Source of the DNA: Candidatus Fermentibacteraceae bacterium
GTDB taxonomy: Bacteria; Fermentibacterota; Fermentibacteria; Fermentibacterales; JCC-6
DNA: 64,000 nucleotides
Assembly: GCA_016744855.1 (NCBI GenBank)
Contig: JADGDO010000001.1
Span: forward strand, 124,001-188,000
Reading direction: 5' to 3'
Below are positions 34,397-43,499 of this stretch, one piece after another. The position numbers and the translations under genes are program-made. Within the stretch, counting starts at the first letter, position 1; each line of letters starts with the position of its first letter. The notes under the pieces were generated by a model that was given only the letters and a program-made list of their open reading frames with translations, did not search any database and was not told the DNA's origin.

Positions 34397-35983
34397 TTAT
34401 TCCTTTTCGTCGTTTGAATTAAGATCTTCTCGGAGCTTATCAAGAAGTTCATCTGCATTATTTTTAAGTTTTTCAAATGCCTCGCCAGTTATCTCTCTAT
34501 CCGAAAGCGATTGTTCAAGGTCTCTCCAGAATCGTAAGATTCTTCTTGAGAGGAAACTGTCTGCATCGCACTTATTAAGGAATTCATCAAGTTCCTCATA
34601 ACCAAGATATTCCTTTTTCCCAGTGAGCATTTTAGAAAGCTCACTCTCAAGTCCTGAAAGCAATTCATCAAGATCGGAAGCACTGGTAACTGATGCCAGC
34701 CTTTTGTCTTTTTTTCTAGCTGCGGTTCCGAAAAGAACCGTCATACCGAGAACTCCTACCACACCAATTGTTACCCAGCAAAGAGGTGAACCTTTGGAGT
34801 TTACCGTATCCAGTTCTATTACCCTGTCCGCCCATGGGATAACAGAGACTTCAAGTGTGCATGGTTCAACAACTTCAGTTTGATATGTGTAACTGTTGCG
34901 ATCGAGCCACACAACTGAATCAGGTCCAAGTATACATAATCCGGTTTCCTCCGGCTCAAGAATGAAATCCCACCATTTCTTGTTATCGGCGACACCCTGG
35001 TCCGCTTCGGTCAATGTTGCGTTCCCCTGTATCGTAAGAGGTGGTGATTCATGCATATAAATGCTACCTGGGCCAAGGCATGTGACTCTCAAAGAGAGCT
35101 CTCCCCCCTGCCCGGGTGGCGCAGGAAGCTGCTGAATTCTAACAGAAACACTGTCAAGGAGAGTTTCGTCCCAGTTAACAGGAGGGTTATCGGGGAATGG
35201 GAATACTGGTAAAACAATGGGTGTGCTTTCTATAGTCCATTCTGAAACTTTGCCCCAACGATTGTAATCTGTTCCGGTAATATCTGCTCTAAAGCCTGCT
35301 GCAAGAAGGCTGCCGGCAGCTGCTGGAGCCATCTCAATCCTGGCAAGAAGGCTACGAGTTATACTGTCATGTTTTGAATCAATTGACTCCCAGTTGCTGT
35401 CCGGGATTGTTTCAATATCAAGTATAGCTCCGAGTTCAGGAGCTTCCCACCAGTAGGTAACATTTTCAACCTCTACCCTGCTGTAGACATAATAGTCTAT
35501 AGAGAGTCTAGTTCCTGGATAGATACGCCCACCGGGATCATGAAGGTCTCCAGCGAGCCATACATCTTCTGTTGGTTGTGGGAAAGTGCTTGTACTTGAT
35601 GTACTGACTGAGCTGGAGGATTCGATAACCAGAGTGATCTCATCCATAGTGTAGGAACCAATTCCATGGAGATTAAGTTGAATGGGGCCGATTGCTTGAA
35701 CGCCAGGGGTCAAGGAAGCAGAGTAAACCATCTCAAGTACAACAACTTGAGTGAGCTGTCTGCCGCTAGGTGTACTTATTGTTGAAATACTGGTTGATGA
35801 AGAAGTTCCAAGAAGTGTAAGACCCTGTGACACCGGTACACGGCCAGCAGAAATACCAGCGCATCCGGCTTCTGAACAACTTATAAGCAGCGAAAAAGTT
35901 TCTCCCGGTTGAATTGAGTCAGGACACTCCCAGCTGAATGGTTGACCGGATCCAAGAAGTAGTATTAGTAAAAACCCTACCAA
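34397..35983 (-). CDS. batD: BatD-like aerotolerance protein
   Basis: 528 residues. A signal sequence is followed by large beta-rich periplasmic domains: 'PGETFSLLISCSEAGCAGIS', 'STSISTISTPSGRQLTQVVV', and 'YPGTRLSIDYYVYSRVEVEN'. A transmembrane helix lies near 395-415 ('CWVTIGVVGVLGMTVLFGTA'), with a charged cytoplasmic helical tail. This is the layout of BatD in Bacteroides-type aerotolerance operons, and position next to BatC, BatB and BatA supports it. The start ATG 35983 overlaps the batC end by 7 bases. Confidence 0.8.
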   Translation of the reverse strand: MVGFLLILLLGSGQPFSWECPDSIQPGETFSLLISCSEAGCAGISAGRVPVSQGLTLLGTSSSTSISTISTPSGRQLTQVVVLEMVYSASLTPGVQAIGPIQLNLHGIGSYTMDEITLVIESSSSVSTSSTSTFPQPTEDVWLAGDLHDPGGRIYPGTRLSIDYYVYSRVEVENVTYWWEAPELGAILDIETIPDSNWESIDSKHDSITRSLLARIEMAPAAAGSLLAAGFRADITGTDYNRWGKVSEWTIESTPIVLPVFPFPDNPPVNWDETLLDSVSVRIQQLPAPPGQGGELSLRVTCLGPGSIYMHESPPLTIQGNATLTEADQGVADNKKWWDFILEPEETGLCILGPDSVVWLDRNSYTYQTEVVEPCTLEVSVIPWADRVIELDTVNSKGSPLCWVTIGVVGVLGMTVLFGTAARKKDKRLASVTSASDLDELLSGLESELSKMLTGKKEYLGYEELDEFLNKCDADSFLSRRILRFWRDLEQSLSDREITGEAFEKLKNNADELLDKLREDLNSNDEKE

Positions 35984-36738
35984 TTAGGAACTCCAATCAC
36001 TTCTCCGGAGGATGCCTCAGTTGTATCAACAGGGGCCTCCTCGACCATATCAAGTATCATCTGAGCCACTTCCGGAGTCATCTCGGATTCAGATGGTGGT
36101 GGAGGCTGACTTTCCTCGCTGTCATCCGGTTCTTCCTGATCCTCTGGTTCCTCCTGATCTTCGTTATCCTGAGGTTCTTCCTGATCGTCATTGTTGTCTT
36201 CCGGTTCCTGCTGGTCCTCATTGTCTTCGGACTCATCCTCCGGATTATCACTCTCGTCCTCGGATTCGTCCTGATTCTGATTTTCTTCCGGAGGAGGAGG
36301 CTCATTTTGCATCAGCCACTTGAGGGCGACTTCGTAATTTTGACGAATTCGTTCTGAAGATTCTCCAGTTGCTATTTTTGGAAGGAGCATTTCTACAACA
36401 CTTTCCACTCCGGCATAGTCAGTGTTGAGCATGGCAGTGCCCAGTCTTGCAGAAGAACGGGCTTCAAGGAGTGTGTCACCATCAAAAACTTCATCCGGAA
36501 TCATAGAAAGCAGGCTGTCTGCTGCTGGAAAATCACCCATAATCATTCTGGAAACAGCCTGATTGTAGAGTGCTCTCCGGTTATCAGGCATTCGAGAGTA
36601 GATTTCATTGAATATCTCTGCAGTGTCCTCGTGGTTACCAGCTTCAATAAGTTCACCTGCTTGAAGGTATAGGTCCAGAAGAGGAGTGCGTTGAGTTGAA
36701 AGTGTAATTGAAAATATGAGCATTGTGATGTACATCAT
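35977..36738 (-). CDS. batC: BatC-like TPR protein with acidic repeat tail
   Basis: 253 residues. A hydrophobic start is followed by TPR-like helices (about 25-145: 'AGNHEDTAEIFNEIYSRMP', 'RALYNQAVSRMIMGDFPAAD', 'RQNYEVALKWLMQN'). A 65-residue stretch of Glu, Asp, Gln, Asn and Pro follows, with motifs such as EEPEDQEEPDD. This acidic low-complexity block is typical of BatC/BatE proteins. The last part ends 'GEVIGVPNW'. It overlaps batB by 4 bases. The function is as an accessory of the VWA complex; the details are unknown. Confidence 0.75.
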   Translation of the reverse strand: MMYITMLIFSITLSTQRTPLLDLYLQAGELIEAGNHEDTAEIFNEIYSRMPDNRRALYNQAVSRMIMGDFPAADSLLSMIPDEVFDGDTLLEARSSARLGTAMLNTDYAGVESVVEMLLPKIATGESSERIRQNYEVALKWLMQNEPPPPEENQNQDESEDESDNPEDESEDNEDQQEPEDNNDDQEEPQDNEDQEEPEDQEEPDDSEESQPPPPSESEMTPEVAQMILDMVEEAPVDTTEASSGEVIGVPNW

Positions 36739-37712
36739 GACTCCCTCCTCTCGAGTGCAGCTGCAATCAGTATCAGGAGTAGAGCAGCTCCGAGGAAGTA
36801 CTGAAATCGTCGTGCTCCGGAAGCTCCTGCAATATCGGCATCTGCCTGTGCAGAACTACGATGAAGCATTTCTTCGACTGGTTGCGCAAGGTCTCCGGCC
36901 TCTGACACTCTTGTATAGAAACCGCCAGTTCCTTCAGCAATCTCCGTGAGCCAATCCTCTTCAAGTACTGTTTTGACTGTGTCTCCCTGCCAGATTAATG
37001 GACCGTTGTCGCCGGGGACGGAAACAGGTGTGTCGCCACCAGCTCCCACAGTTATCAGGGTCATTCGGCGGTCAATTGCTTCATCAATGGCCTCATTTAG
37101 AGAATAGTCATGGAATCCACCGTCAGAGAAGATGATTCCAACTCTGCCTTCCATGTCCATATCAGGAAGAGCGGTAGCCATAACATCAACAAGGTTGCTT
37201 AGGGCTGTTCCCTGCGGAAGTGAAACCCCATCAGACGGACTCGAGGGAATTCTTGTAAGTATGAAATCATTATCCATGGTAATGGGCACAGCAAGTCGGG
37301 AGTGGCCGCTGAAAAGCACCAGACTGAACCTTGTTCCCGGCATTGAGTCTATCAATCTTCTTATCTCAATGGCTGAGCGTCCAAGACGAGTTGGAGCTTC
37401 GTCATCGCTCCACATTGAACGGGAGACATCAAGGGCAATTACAACATTTTCACCACTGTTTGGAATGTATGCCTCGGAAGTTCCCCAAACCGGCCCAGCA
37501 GCGGCAAATGCCAAAAAGACTATTGCAACTGATATTAACAACCGGGACAACTTGTGCTGTGCAGGAGGCGTGATATTCACCCTCTCCCAAAGAACAGGTC
37601 GAACAAATCGGCGGAGTCTTTTCTCGTCATCCCTTAGCCAGTGAAGTCGTAACCACCAGTAGAGAGGTCCGGCAAGGGCGAAAATGATCATCCATGATCT
37701 CTGAAATTCCAT
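36735..37712 (-). CDS. batB: Aerotolerance protein BatB (von Willebrand A domain)
   Basis: About 325 residues from ATG 37712 (GGGGAGGG upstream). Two N-terminal transmembrane helices flank a basic cytoplasmic loop, followed by a VWA domain with MIDAS 'ALDVSRSMWSDD' (D-x-S-x-S) and 'GIIFSDGGFHD', then a C-terminal membrane helix. BatA and BatB are paired VWA membrane proteins. MoxR and DUF58 partners are encoded upstream in the same run. It overlaps batA by one base. Confidence 0.85.
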   Translation of the reverse strand: MEFQRSWMIIFALAGPLYWWLRLHWLRDDEKRLRRFVRPVLWERVNITPPAQHKLSRLLISVAIVFLAFAAAGPVWGTSEAYIPNSGENVVIALDVSRSMWSDDEAPTRLGRSAIEIRRLIDSMPGTRFSLVLFSGHSRLAVPITMDNDFILTRIPSSPSDGVSLPQGTALSNLVDVMATALPDMDMEGRVGIIFSDGGFHDYSLNEAIDEAIDRRMTLITVGAGGDTPVSVPGDNGPLIWQGDTVKTVLEEDWLTEIAEGTGGFYTRVSEAGDLAQPVEEMLHRSSAQADADIAGASGARRFQYFLGAALLLILIAAALERRES

Positions 37713-38656
37713 TATTGCCCTCCCCCTGTGATCCGGAAAGCTTTCCACCGGGAGAACTCACCGATTGCAAGCAGGAGCAGTCCCCATATGAGCCAACCAA
37801 GGTAGTGATCTTTATAGACAAAGAGACCCTTTGCAGGAAGTGTTGAGGCCTCGAGAGAATCGATAGAAGCGTATACCCCCTCGAGATCATTCTTGTTGTA
37901 TACATTGAATAATCTGCCGTTGTTGAGACGGGCAATGTCAGAAAGTGTTTCTCTGTCAACTTCGTAACCGCTGTTTTCTCGTCCTATAGCAACTGTGTAG
38001 ACTGCAATACTGTCTCCGTGAAGAGTACTTACGGCTTCGGCAACTGTTACAGGATCAACTACTCCTGCCGTTTCAACCCCATCAGAAAGCAGGATAATCA
38101 CACGCCTGTCTGTGCTTGAAGCACCGAGACCACGGGCAGCTGTTGCAAGCCCGGACCCTATAGCAGTTCCATCTGTCAGAAAGCCAAGTTCAGCATTTTC
38201 TATAAATCTGGTCAGTGTCTCGTGGTCAAACGTAGGTGGGCAGATCGTTATAGGCTCTGCTGCATAAAGAACAAGACCGATTCTATCATTGGGTCTGTTT
38301 TCAATGAACTCCAGAGCAGCATCCTTTGCCACTTCCAACCTGTTTGGGTTGTAATCTTCCGCAAGCATGCTTGTAGAAACATCGAGGGCTAAAACAATGT
38401 CTACGCCCTCCCCCGCATCAGGCAGCCTCTCAAACCCGCTCTGAGGTCTTGCCAGAGCAATTATCAGAAGAAGAAGCCCTGTCCAGGGAAGAAAGACGGT
38501 GAAGAACCCACCTGATGTTACAGTAGGCGTGTTTATAAAGGGCCCTGTAAACACAGCACCTTTTCTCACCTTTGAAGAAGCGTTTTTCAGAAGAAGCGCT
38601 ACCAAAACAATTACAGGGTAGAGAAATAAAACTGGCCAGAAGGCAAATCTGATCAT
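37712..38656 (-). CDS. batA: Aerotolerance protein BatA (von Willebrand A domain)
   Basis: About 314 residues. Two N-terminal membrane helices, a VWA domain with MIDAS 'ALDVSTSMLAEDY', 'LEVAKDAALEFIENRPNDRI' and 'VIILLSDGVETAGV', and a C-terminal membrane helix near 290-305. The start is ATG 38656 in a TAATG junction with the upstream gene; GTG 38665 is possible. The protein is homologous to BatB encoded directly downstream, so the pair is an old duplication. Confidence 0.87.
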   Translation of the reverse strand: MIRFAFWPVLFLYPVIVLVALLLKNASSKVRKGAVFTGPFINTPTVTSGGFFTVFLPWTGLLLLIIALARPQSGFERLPDAGEGVDIVLALDVSTSMLAEDYNPNRLEVAKDAALEFIENRPNDRIGLVLYAAEPITICPPTFDHETLTRFIENAELGFLTDGTAIGSGLATAARGLGASSTDRRVIILLSDGVETAGVVDPVTVAEAVSTLHGDSIAVYTVAIGRENSGYEVDRETLSDIARLNNGRLFNVYNKNDLEGVYASIDSLEASTLPAKGLFVYKDHYLGWLIWGLLLLAIGEFSRWKAFRITGGGQ

Positions 38657-39501
38657 TATGACCACTCCCTTCTGAGCTTTGCAAGTCGTCTGATATAACC
38701 AGCCGCACGTTCCTGAGAACTTCCCCAGTCTGCATACCTTTGGAGCGTAGTTTCCTTGATAAGTGGTGACGCCTGTTCAAGAAATTTGCGACCTTTTCCA
38801 GTTGAAGCGAGTGACCTCGAAATCTGAGTTAAAGTAAGTGCCTTGTTAATAATTCCAAACTTCCCTGCAATTGTAGTTCTGAAAAGCGCATCAACTTCGG
38901 AGTACAGTTCGGGCCAGTGACCGTGTAGGAAGTTCTCCGATTCAAGGAGGGCAAGTGCCTCGTTTTCAGCAACTTTACCTGCTGGAGCTCCTATGCCTGG
39001 TACTGATTCTGGTATGTTTTTTCTCTTTATCCGTTTAACAATGAAAAAAGCAAGTGCAGCTAAAACAAAAATGCCACCGATTACCCATAACCAGGGAAAT
39101 CCGGGAGGTTTGCCCCATACGAGCCAGAAGGAAAGGTTTCGGGCGTAATCTTCAGGTAAGCCCGGAGGGATACTTATAAAGCCAGGGAAAGGCGGTAGAG
39201 AGGGAACCATTATTGAATCTGGAAACCAACCGGTAACAACTATTGGTTGCTCTGAAAGGTAGATTCTCAGTGTATCACCGTCTTCATTGAGCGTTGTAAA
39301 AAAATCGGGAAGAGGAAGACTGTCTGAGAAACCAAGGGGTATTATTGTGAAGGTGCCGTTTTCTTCCGGGATAACCTCAAAGAGGGAATCAGAAAGCGTC
39401 TCGGTGCAGGTATAGCCATTCGGGAGATTTAAGTTAATCTCAAAAGGAACACCCGGAAATGAAGTGGAAAATGCTGAAAGAATTAAAAGGAGATGAAGCA
39501 T
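38656..39501 (-). CDS. Bat-operon membrane protein, DUF4381-like
   Basis: 281 residues: a signal sequence, a periplasmic beta part of about 120 residues, one transmembrane helix at about 135-158 ('WLWVIGGIFVLAALAFFIV') and a cytoplasmic helical part ending 'YIRRLAKLRREWS'. Genes of this shape sit between DUF58 and batA in many MoxR-type operons and are annotated DUF4381 or hypothetical. The role is unknown. The start ATG 39501 overlaps the DUF58 stop. Confidence 0.6.
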   Translation of the reverse strand: MLHLLLILSAFSTSFPGVPFEINLNLPNGYTCTETLSDSLFEVIPEENGTFTIIPLGFSDSLPLPDFFTTLNEDGDTLRIYLSEQPIVVTGWFPDSIMVPSLPPFPGFISIPPGLPEDYARNLSFWLVWGKPPGFPWLWVIGGIFVLAALAFFIVKRIKRKNIPESVPGIGAPAGKVAENEALALLESENFLHGHWPELYSEVDALFRTTIAGKFGIINKALTLTQISRSLASTGKGRKFLEQASPLIKETTLQRYADWGSSQERAAGYIRRLAKLRREWS

Positions 39502-40388
39502 CAGTGTGCTCTCCTTTTCTTTCTTAGATGGAAAAACCTTCTTAGCGGGAGAATCAAATCATCAGTTGTGGAAATACTGACGACATCCATTTTACTTCGT
39601 TTGCAAAGCATCTCTCTTCGTGCAGTTTCTTCCTGGACCTTAGCTGCAAATGCTTTCTGCCAGGAAGGAGAAGAGGTGTTTACAATAGATTGCTTCCCTG
39701 ATTCGGGATCTCTGAATCTAATTTTGCCAACATCCGGTACCCTGAGCTCTCTGGGATCAAACACGTGGATACCGACCATGTCATGTTTCCTGGAGAATAC
39801 TTTTAGTTGCCTCTCCCCTTTTGTTCCGAATCGGAAATCACTTACAAGAAAGATCAATGCCCTCTTCTTTAGCACTCTTCCAAGGAACTTGAGGGCAGTT
39901 TCGACATCTGCCTTCTCCTCGTAATCACTGGCCTGGAGAACCCTTCTTATCAGTGCAAGAGAGTGTGCTCTACCCTTATCAGGGGGAACGTAATCATGAA
40001 CTTTGTCCCCGTATGTCAGTAAGCCTACCCTATCATTACTTCTGGCAGCAGAAAGTGCTAGAACAGCTGCAGTTTCAGCCACCCTGTCTGCCTTTGTAAT
40101 ATTGATTGAGCCGAAATTAAGACTTCCGGAAACATCTACAACAAGCATAACAAGCAACTCCCGTTCCTCGGTGAGCAGCTTTACAAAGGGCGTGTTTGAC
40201 CGTGCTGTTACATTCCAGTCTATGAGCCTAGGGTCATCGCCCTCTACATAGGGTCTGTAATCACTGAATTCCATACCCTGACCACGGAAAACCGAGCGGT
40301 AATCTCCTCCAACGAGTTGATCAACAAGTTTTCTTGTGTGAATTTCAATTCTCTGCACCCGCTTGAAGAGATTATGAGTAGTTTCCAT
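39501..40388 (-). CDS. DUF58 family protein (MoxR-associated VWA-like)
   Basis: 295 residues. It has the DUF58 hallmark 'FSDYRPYVEGDDPRLIDWNV', preceded by 'GGDYRSVFRGQGMEF', and a VWA-like core 'VDVSGSLNFGS' and 'IFLVSDFRF'. DUF58 proteins are the invariant neighbours of MoxR ATPases and probably bind metal through the VWA fold in a chaperone-like complex. It is 5 bases downstream of moxR. Confidence 0.9.
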   Translation of the reverse strand: METTHNLFKRVQRIEIHTRKLVDQLVGGDYRSVFRGQGMEFSDYRPYVEGDDPRLIDWNVTARSNTPFVKLLTEERELLVMLVVDVSGSLNFGSINITKADRVAETAAVLALSAARSNDRVGLLTYGDKVHDYVPPDKGRAHSLALIRRVLQASDYEEKADVETALKFLGRVLKKRALIFLVSDFRFGTKGERQLKVFSRKHDMVGIHVFDPRELRVPDVGKIRFRDPESGKQSIVNTSSPSWQKAFAAKVQEETARREMLCKRSKMDVVSISTTDDLILPLRRFFHLRKKRRAH

Positions 40389-40393
40389 GTAAA

Positions 40394-41392
40394 TTACCTT
40401 TTTGTAACAGGAACCTTGTCGAGGATGCTTGTAAGCATTTCCTCAACGGTTACTTCCTCAGCTTCTGCCTCAAATGATCTCATTATTCTGTGTCTGAGAA
40501 CATCAGGAGCAACTTCTTTTACCAAATCAGGTGTTACAAATGCCTGGCCGGTAAGCAATGCTCTTGATCTTGCTGCTGCGAGAATAGAGAGAGATCCTCG
40601 CGGACTGGCCCCTACAGTTATTAGGTCTTCAAGATCACGGAGTCTGTGAAGCTTAGGGTGCCTGGTAGCGTCGACAAGCCTGACTGTATAATCAAGAATG
40701 TCATCTTCCACCAGAATTCTTTTTGAGAGTTTTTGAAGCTCCAGAAGTTTTTCAGGGGTAAGTACAGGAGATGCTGAAGGCTTAGAAGACCCTCCCATTC
40801 GTTTCAGGATTTCAATCTCCTCGTCGGGAGTTGGGTATGTAACAATGAGTTTCAGCATGAATCGATCAATTTGTGCTTCCGGGAGCGGGTATGTTCCCTC
40901 CTGCTCAATTGGATTCTGAGTAGCCATCACAAAGAATGGTTTGGGAAGGGGATGTGTTATCCCTCCAAATGTGACCTGTCTTTCCTCCATTGCTTCGAGT
41001 AGTGCACTCTGAACCTTTGCCGGTGCTCTGTTAATCTCATCCGCAAGAATCATCTGGGCAAATATTGGTCCCATTCTTTCAACAAATGTCCCCTTTGATG
41101 GCTGGTATATCATTGTTCCGGTTATGTCCGCGGGAAGAATGTCCGGAGTGAACTGAATTCGGCTAAACTCAGCATTCAGACATTTAGAAAGTGTTCGTGC
41201 TGCAAGGGTTTTTGCAAGGCCTGGAACGCCTTCAATCAGTACATGTCCATTAGAAAGAAGGGCAGTCATCAGACCTATTCTGAATTCTTCCTGTCCGACC
41301 ACAACAGATGAGAATTGTTTTCTCACTTCTTCGAGAACTCCAGCTGCTTCAGCGACTTCTCTTTCTATCTGTTCAACTCTTTCTTTTGCCAT
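40394..41392 (-). CDS. moxR: MoxR family AAA+ ATPase
   Basis: 332 residues from ATG 41392 (GGGAGG upstream; TGATG junction with the mutase gene). Walker A is 'GVPGLAKT', as in MoxR. Walker B is 'MILADEINRAPAKVQSALLE', and 'FVMATQNPIEQEGTYPLPEA' with 'DRFMLK' are diagnostic. It acts as a chaperone-like ATPase with DUF58 and the BatA/B VWA proteins. 'SPRGSLSILAAARSRALLTG' near the end matches the family lid domain. Confidence 0.95.
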   Translation of the reverse strand: MAKERVEQIEREVAEAAGVLEEVRKQFSSVVVGQEEFRIGLMTALLSNGHVLIEGVPGLAKTLAARTLSKCLNAEFSRIQFTPDILPADITGTMIYQPSKGTFVERMGPIFAQMILADEINRAPAKVQSALLEAMEERQVTFGGITHPLPKPFFVMATQNPIEQEGTYPLPEAQIDRFMLKLIVTYPTPDEEIEILKRMGGSSKPSASPVLTPEKLLELQKLSKRILVEDDILDYTVRLVDATRHPKLHRLRDLEDLITVGASPRGSLSILAAARSRALLTGQAFVTPDLVKEVAPDVLRHRIMRSFEAEAEEVTVEEMLTSILDKVPVTKR

Positions 41393-42741
41393 CACAATTC
41401 CTCCCTGGCTTTATCAAGAATAGCTCTCATTTTACCTTCATACTCATCAAGCTGTTCAAGGGTTCCAGCTTCGAAACGCATCACGAGAACCGGCTGTGTA
41501 TTTGAAGCTCGGAGCAAACCCCACCCATTCTGGAATTCTACTCTCACACCATCAATTACGTTAACAGTGTATCCCTGTTTATACAGTATCTGCTTCACCT
41601 TTTCAACCAGATCGAATTTTATTGAATCATCACAGTTTTCTCGAATTTCAGGGGTAGCCATAACCGGTGGCAGATGATCTGTTAAAGAAGAAACAGGTCC
41701 CTTGGCTTTCTCAGCAATTTCAAGGAATCGCAGGGTAGCATATAGAGCATCATCGTAGCCGTAATATCTGTCCCGGAAGAATATGTGACCACTCATCTCG
41801 CCTGCTAGCAGAGCATTCTCTTTAAGCATTCCCTCTTTGATTATCGAGTGTCCGGTTGGTAGCATCAGGGCTTTTCCGCCATGAGCTTCAACATCAGTGA
41901 AAAAGACGCTTGAAGCCTTAACCTCGCTTATGACAGTAGCTCCCGGATTATCAAGAAGAAGCGCGTCTGCAAGAACACAAAGGATTCTGTCTCCAAAAAT
42001 AACATCCCCGTTTTCATCCACAATTCCTATCCTGTCCGCGTCACCGTCGTAAGCGACTCCAAGATTGCATTTCTCTTTCACAACAGTTTTACGTAGAATC
42101 TCCAGGTTTTCAAGAACTGTCGGATCGGGATGATGATTGGGAAAAGAACCGTCAGGTGTGCAAAAAAGTGGGACAACCCTGTGCCCCAACTGCTCGAGGA
42201 GTTCAACTGCGCAATCCCCTCCTGTTCCGTTTCCAGCGTCTACAGCTATTTTCAGGGAAACAGGTGGTGCAAATTCACTTCTTAACCTGTCCATATAGGA
42301 GGCTCTTATGCTGACTTTTTCAATCTCAGGAATTGCTTCAGTTACCGATGGAGCCTGTTCAACCTGTGCCTGAATGTCGGTGATTGCCTCACCCCACAGG
42401 GTGTGAAGCCCCTTCATTGTTTTAAAACCATTGTATTCTGCAGGATTGTGACTTCCTGTGATCATTACGGTGATTTCCGGTTTAAGGGTATAAGCAGCAA
42501 AGTAGGTCATCGGTGTTGTCTGTTCGCCAAGGTCAATAACAGTACAAGAGGTTGCAGAAGCACCCTTTGCAAGTTGGTCTCTCAACCTGATTCCACTTGG
42601 TCTGCAGTCCCTGCCTATTGCAAGAACACCGTTACCGGCCATTTCGCCAAGAACGTATCCAAGCTTTGAAACTGTGTCATTGTCGAGATCTGTTTTTGCT
42701 ATTCCCCTAATGTCGTATTTTCTGAAAATTGCTTTATTCAT
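41392..42741 (-). CDS. Phosphomannomutase/phosphoglucomutase
   Basis: 449 residues of the alpha-D-phosphohexomutase family. It opens 'IFRKYDIRGIAKTDLD', has the phosphoserine loop 'MITGSHNPAEYNGFK', the Mg loop 'YDGDADRIG', the sugar-binding 'GEMSGH' and the C-terminal phosphate-binding 'VEFQNGWGLLRASNTQP'. The close similarity to AlgC/PMM-PGM bifunctional enzymes suggests it interconverts mannose or glucose 1- and 6-phosphates for glycan synthesis. It overlaps the histidine-kinase-like gene by one base. Confidence 0.92.
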   Translation of the reverse strand: MNKAIFRKYDIRGIAKTDLDNDTVSKLGYVLGEMAGNGVLAIGRDCRPSGIRLRDQLAKGASATSCTVIDLGEQTTPMTYFAAYTLKPEITVMITGSHNPAEYNGFKTMKGLHTLWGEAITDIQAQVEQAPSVTEAIPEIEKVSIRASYMDRLRSEFAPPVSLKIAVDAGNGTGGDCAVELLEQLGHRVVPLFCTPDGSFPNHHPDPTVLENLEILRKTVVKEKCNLGVAYDGDADRIGIVDENGDVIFGDRILCVLADALLLDNPGATVISEVKASSVFFTDVEAHGGKALMLPTGHSIIKEGMLKENALLAGEMSGHIFFRDRYYGYDDALYATLRFLEIAEKAKGPVSSLTDHLPPVMATPEIRENCDDSIKFDLVEKVKQILYKQGYTVNVIDGVRVEFQNGWGLLRASNTQPVLVMRFEAGTLEQLDEYEGKMRAILDKAREEL

Positions 42742-43499
42742 CAGTTTTCTCCTGCAATGGGAAGAATCAGAGTGATATGCCCATTAGCTGTGTCTTCGCT
42801 CAGCCAACCTCCGTGAGAGGATGCTACGAGCCTTACAAACCCCAGACCTAATAGATCCTGGTCTTCTGAGGTCTGCTGTTTCTTAGTGTCCCAGCTTACT
42901 ATAAACTCTATGTTGTTTTCAACTTGAAGCTGAATTGTCATTACGGTACCGGGTTCGGCAAATTTTAGAGCGATCCTCAGGATTGAAGAAACCGTTTCAT
43001 ATAGCTGTGCTTTATTGCCGGAAACTATAACGGTTCCACAGATTGCTACTGAAAGAGAAATCATTTTATTGGCAGCATCTTCTGAAATATTCATTGCTAT
43101 CTCTGAGACAATATCATCTATTTCAACTGCTTCTGCTTCTAATGAACCTTCTTCTTCTGTTGACAATTCTTCAAAAACACCGAGAATTCTTATCAAAGAC
43201 CTAACCTCATCAGAGAGATCATTCAGATCGTTGAGAGTTTTTTTTGAAATGTCGGAACCTGTTGCTGTCAATCTGCTCGAGGAGGCTTCAATAGCTTTCA
43301 ATGGTGTTATGAGAACTTCTCCGATTCTGCCGAGAAATTCAGACTTGAGTATCTCCAGTGATGCAAGCTCACGGCTGGAATCAGCAAGGAGCTTTTCAAG
43401 CTTGCGGACGGTTCTTATCCTTTTGTCAAGTCTGTAGTGAATTATTCCTATGCTAAGTATCAGTATTGTAAATATCAAGGCAGCAATAGGTAGAGGCAT
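42741..43499 (-). CDS. Degenerate histidine kinase-like membrane protein
   Basis: 252 residues. One N-terminal transmembrane helix (about 5-22) and a coiled coil lead to a HisKA-like helix, 'FLGRIGEVLITPLKAI' (55-70). In active kinases the equivalent reads F-x4-S-H-E-L-R-T-P-L; here the His position is Glu61. The GHKL part keeps 'LGLGFVRLVASSHGGWL' and 'HITLILPI', but the N-box Asn (position 176, now Ile) and the G1 D-x-G-x-G are absent. It is therefore probably unable to autophosphorylate or bind ATP in the usual way. No response regulator is nearby. TAATG overlap with the DUF512 gene. Confidence 0.65.
   Translation of the reverse strand: MPLPIAALIFTILILSIGIIHYRLDKRIRTVRKLEKLLADSSRELASLEILKSEFLGRIGEVLITPLKAIEASSSRLTATGSDISKKTLNDLNDLSDEVRSLIRILGVFEELSTEEEGSLEAEAVEIDDIVSEIAMNISEDAANKMISLSVAICGTVIVSGNKAQLYETVSSILRIALKFAEPGTVMTIQLQVENNIEFIVSWDTKKQQTSEDQDLLGLGFVRLVASSHGGWLSEDTANGHITLILPIAGEN

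Noticed and set aside
36012-36357. Plus-strand frames over the acidic batC repeat
   Set aside because: Reverse reading of the GAA/GAC-rich repeat gives hydrophobic or Pro-rich artefacts.
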